Source: Victivallales bacterium
Lineage (GTDB): Bacteria > Verrucomicrobiota > Lentisphaeria > Victivallales > JAADHT01
Reading direction: 5' to 3'
DNA: 8,002 bases
NCBI GenBank assembly: GCA_016930955.1
Contig: JAFGFR010000102.1
Span: forward strand, 1-8,002
Below the pieces are notes generated by a model. It made no database searches. It was not told the DNA's origin and saw nothing but the letters and a program-made list of their open reading frames with translations. Both the position numbers and the translations under genes were made by a program. The number at the start of each line of letters is the position of its first letter. Position 1 is the first letter of the stretch. This document shows, piece after piece, positions 6,296-8,002 of this stretch.

Positions 6296-7973
6296 AATCG
6301 CCTTTTGCTCCCTTTGTCTTCGTCTCAAGTGGCAATGATCCTGGGGTGATCTCAATGAATGACACGCTTGAGGCAGGTGCGCTAAAGCCGATGTCCGCCA
6401 TGCCGTCAATCACTGAAAAGACACCTCCATCCACTTGCTGGAGCTCGGCGCGTGCGTCCATTCCCCCTTCCCTCTGAAAGAGGTGGAATGCATTGCTCAC
6501 GCTTTCGCTCACTAGCCATCGTCTCATGTGGAGCACCTGTGTCCCAAAAAAAGTCTCGGCATCCCGAATACGCAGAATCACCGCTTCGCGCGTGGCGTTG
6601 TCCACCGGCGGGGTGCTCTCGGGAATCCGGCTCCCATAATTCCACACCATCACAGTGACGCATTTCTTGCCCTTGTCGGCGGAGGCGAAGCAGTTTACAG
6701 TCTCACTGCCCCGCGTGGCCTCCACACGTGTGCCCTCGAGTCGGGAAATCATGTCCAAGACATGATACGTGGCTTTGGGGTAAGGCTTGCCGAAAACTGA
6801 AGGATTCACGAACAGGCTCGGCCAGCCCCAGATATTTTCCCATTTCCCGTCCTCGGCCTGCCTGCGCAGGTCTGTCGTGACCAAATACAAGGCTCCGTCG
6901 ACCCCGCACTGGAGCATGGTGTTCAGGAATGCCGCCGACCACGCTGCGCCGATGTTGTTGCCGTTGACCACTGAGCCAGGGTCATTGGTCGTCCGGTAGC
7001 TCGCCCCCCATTCAGTAATCCAGATCGGCAACCCAGGGCAGTGCTGATCACGGGCATTCTTTGTCGTCTTCAACATCTCTGTAAATGACGGGTAGGTCGC
7101 AGGATATTCCCCATCCAAAGAGCTAATATTGCCGTAATAATGTATCCCCATAAAATCGATCTTTAGTTTTTGTTCGCCGCAGTCGCGCAGAAAACGCTCC
7201 GCCCAGTTGAAGTCCCCGAACCTGAATGTGAATGCCCACGCTATCGCCGGACCTCCCAGCGTCACATGCTTCCCAGGATGATCCTTCTCGAACTGCAAGG
7301 CGGCGAGCGCGACATTCCTGTAGAGACTCAAGTAGCCCTCGTACGCCACCCGTGAACCCATTGCCGGCTTCGGCGGGAAGGGATGGACGGCGCCGCCGAT
7401 ATCTGGCTCGTTGGCGACTTCAAAGCGGGCATCCGGGAAATTCCGGGTGACGATGACGTATTCGAAATAAGCCTCGCAGTATTTTTGGAACTTTGCATAG
7501 TCCTTCGGGCCAAAAACAGCATGTGCGGACTGGTTGCCGAAAAGTCCGCGCTGCGACTTGGAAATGTCCTCTACACCGATGCGAAGCTCAGGCAGCATCC
7601 CAGTTGCAATTATTATATGCGGATTGGCACCGATTTCACGGCATGTCGCCAAGTGGGCAAGCAGACGTTTTGGATCGCCGACGACAAACTTCCCGTCCTT
7701 GTTGAAACTGCCAGGCAATGGATCCACGTTGATGCAACGAATTGCTTTGATCCCAATTTTCTTTATGCCGTCAGCCGTGTCGGCATTCGGCTCGAACTCC
7801 CAGCCAACCCCTGAAGCCAGATGCTTCAGCTGCCGGACATCGTCTTCTCCCGTGATACTCCACGGTGCTGTAGGCTTGAGAAGGATCATAGACTCGGCCC
7901 GTGAGACCAAAGGTTGAACAAGCAGAGCGCCAATAAGGCATATCCCTGAAAAATACCTTGATGCCGCATGCAT
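6294..7973 (-). CDS. Secreted GH39-like (clan GH-A) glycoside hydrolase
   Basis: This 559-residue protein is a retaining-type glycosidase of the clan GH-A fold, most like family GH39 (β-xylosidase and relatives). A signal peptide covers about residues 1-26, with a hydrophobic stretch and S-R-A|E cleavage. The barrel spans about 35-410. The N-E-P motif of FEVANEPDIGG gives candidate acid/base E189, and IWITEWGASY gives candidate nucleophile E321. GGPAIA (240-245) and FMGIHYYG (274-281) are further typical strand ends. Residues about 420-545 form a β-rich domain (VMVWNYGS) like the accessory sandwich of GH39 enzymes. Expected location is periplasm, surface or outside. The ATG at 7973 is chosen because AGGAGG lies 9 nt upstream and the signal peptide starts at once. 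It is the first gene of the visible operon. GH39 membership is inferred from motifs; other clan GH-A families (GH5, GH30, GH79) cannot be excluded, and the substrate is unknown. Confidence 0.85.
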   Translation of the reverse strand: MHAASRYFSGICLIGALLVQPLVSRAESMILLKPTAPWSITGEDDVRQLKHLASGVGWEFEPNADTADGIKKIGIKAIRCINVDPLPGSFNKDGKFVVGDPKRLLAHLATCREIGANPHIIIATGMLPELRIGVEDISKSQRGLFGNQSAHAVFGPKDYAKFQKYCEAYFEYVIVTRNFPDARFEVANEPDIGGAVHPFPPKPAMGSRVAYEGYLSLYRNVALAALQFEKDHPGKHVTLGGPAIAWAFTFRFGDFNWAERFLRDCGEQKLKIDFMGIHYYGNISSLDGEYPATYPSFTEMLKTTKNARDQHCPGLPIWITEWGASYRTTNDPGSVVNGNNIGAAWSAAFLNTMLQCGVDGALYLVTTDLRRQAEDGKWENIWGWPSLFVNPSVFGKPYPKATYHVLDMISRLEGTRVEATRGSETVNCFASADKGKKCVTVMVWNYGSRIPESTPPVDNATREAVILRIRDAETFFGTQVLHMRRWLVSESVSNAFHLFQREGGMDARAELQQVDGGVFSVIDGMADIGFSAPASSVSFIEITPGSLPLETKTKGAKGD

Positions 7974-7982
7974 ATAACTGTA

Positions 7983-7988
7983 CCTCCT
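7983..7988 (-). promoter_or_regulatory. Ribosome binding site of the GH39-like gene
   Basis: AGGAGG on the minus strand, 9 nt before the ATG at 7973. It fixes the start codon and shows that the 5' end of the gene is complete in the window. The remaining 14 nt to the right edge are too short to judge a promoter. Confidence 0.85.
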
Positions 7989-8002
7989 GTTAGGTGTTTT
8001 GA

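Noticed and set aside
6241..6296. Intrinsic terminator or internal promoter between the first two genes
   Set aside because: The short palindrome has no following T-run on the minus strand, and the best -35/-10 candidates have poor matches or spacing.
7383..7814. 143-codon open plus-strand frame opposite the glycosidase gene
   Set aside because: It overlaps the part of the glycosidase that carries the NEP motif; no ribosome binding site or domain supports it.

Overview
The window holds three large protein genes, all on the minus strand and read from the right edge to the left: an α/β-barrel glycosidase (7973 to 6294), a very large multidomain secreted protein with a probable glycoside-hydrolase-like barrel (6227 to 2082), and a carbohydrate-esterase-type α/β hydrolase with a C-terminal carbohydrate-binding domain (2078 to 96). 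Together they fill almost the whole window. The gaps are 66 nt and 3 nt, and each gene has a strong purine-rich ribosome binding site, so they look like one transcript. Its promoter lies beyond the right edge. No RNA gene, CRISPR array, transposase, transporter or regulator is visible.

All three products carry Sec-type signal peptides, so this is an export-oriented carbohydrate-degrading cassette. The likely division of labour is inferred: the esterase removes acyl groups from a decorated polysaccharide, the GH39-like enzyme cleaves glycosidic bonds, and the 1381-residue protein binds and perhaps cleaves the polymer through several β-sandwich domains around a central barrel. The substrate cannot be read from the sequence. 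The GH39-like and esterase pair is compatible with a xylan-like glycan but does not prove it.

The organism is most likely a member of the PVC group (Lentisphaerota, Kiritimatiellota, Verrucomicrobiota or Planctomycetota). Such genomes are known for many very large secreted hydrolases with jelly-roll and 'IGPF…VWLNGE'-type C-terminal domains. This is a judgement from protein style only, at moderate to low confidence.

The most unusual structure is outside the enzyme domains. A short sequence with the core TTGAAATTGGCTCT (plus strand) occurs just after the esterase gene and again between the end of the large gene and the esterase signal peptide. A related perfect palindrome, GAGCCAATTGGCTC, sits on the stop codon of the glycosidase gene. 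So every gene boundary in the window carries a GAGCCAATT motif, which suggests a dispersed repeat family. The upstream copy is read through in frame, giving the esterase a strange leader of about 56 residues before its signal peptide. The large middle gene is also more AT-rich than its two neighbours in hand-counted samples, hinting at a mosaic origin.
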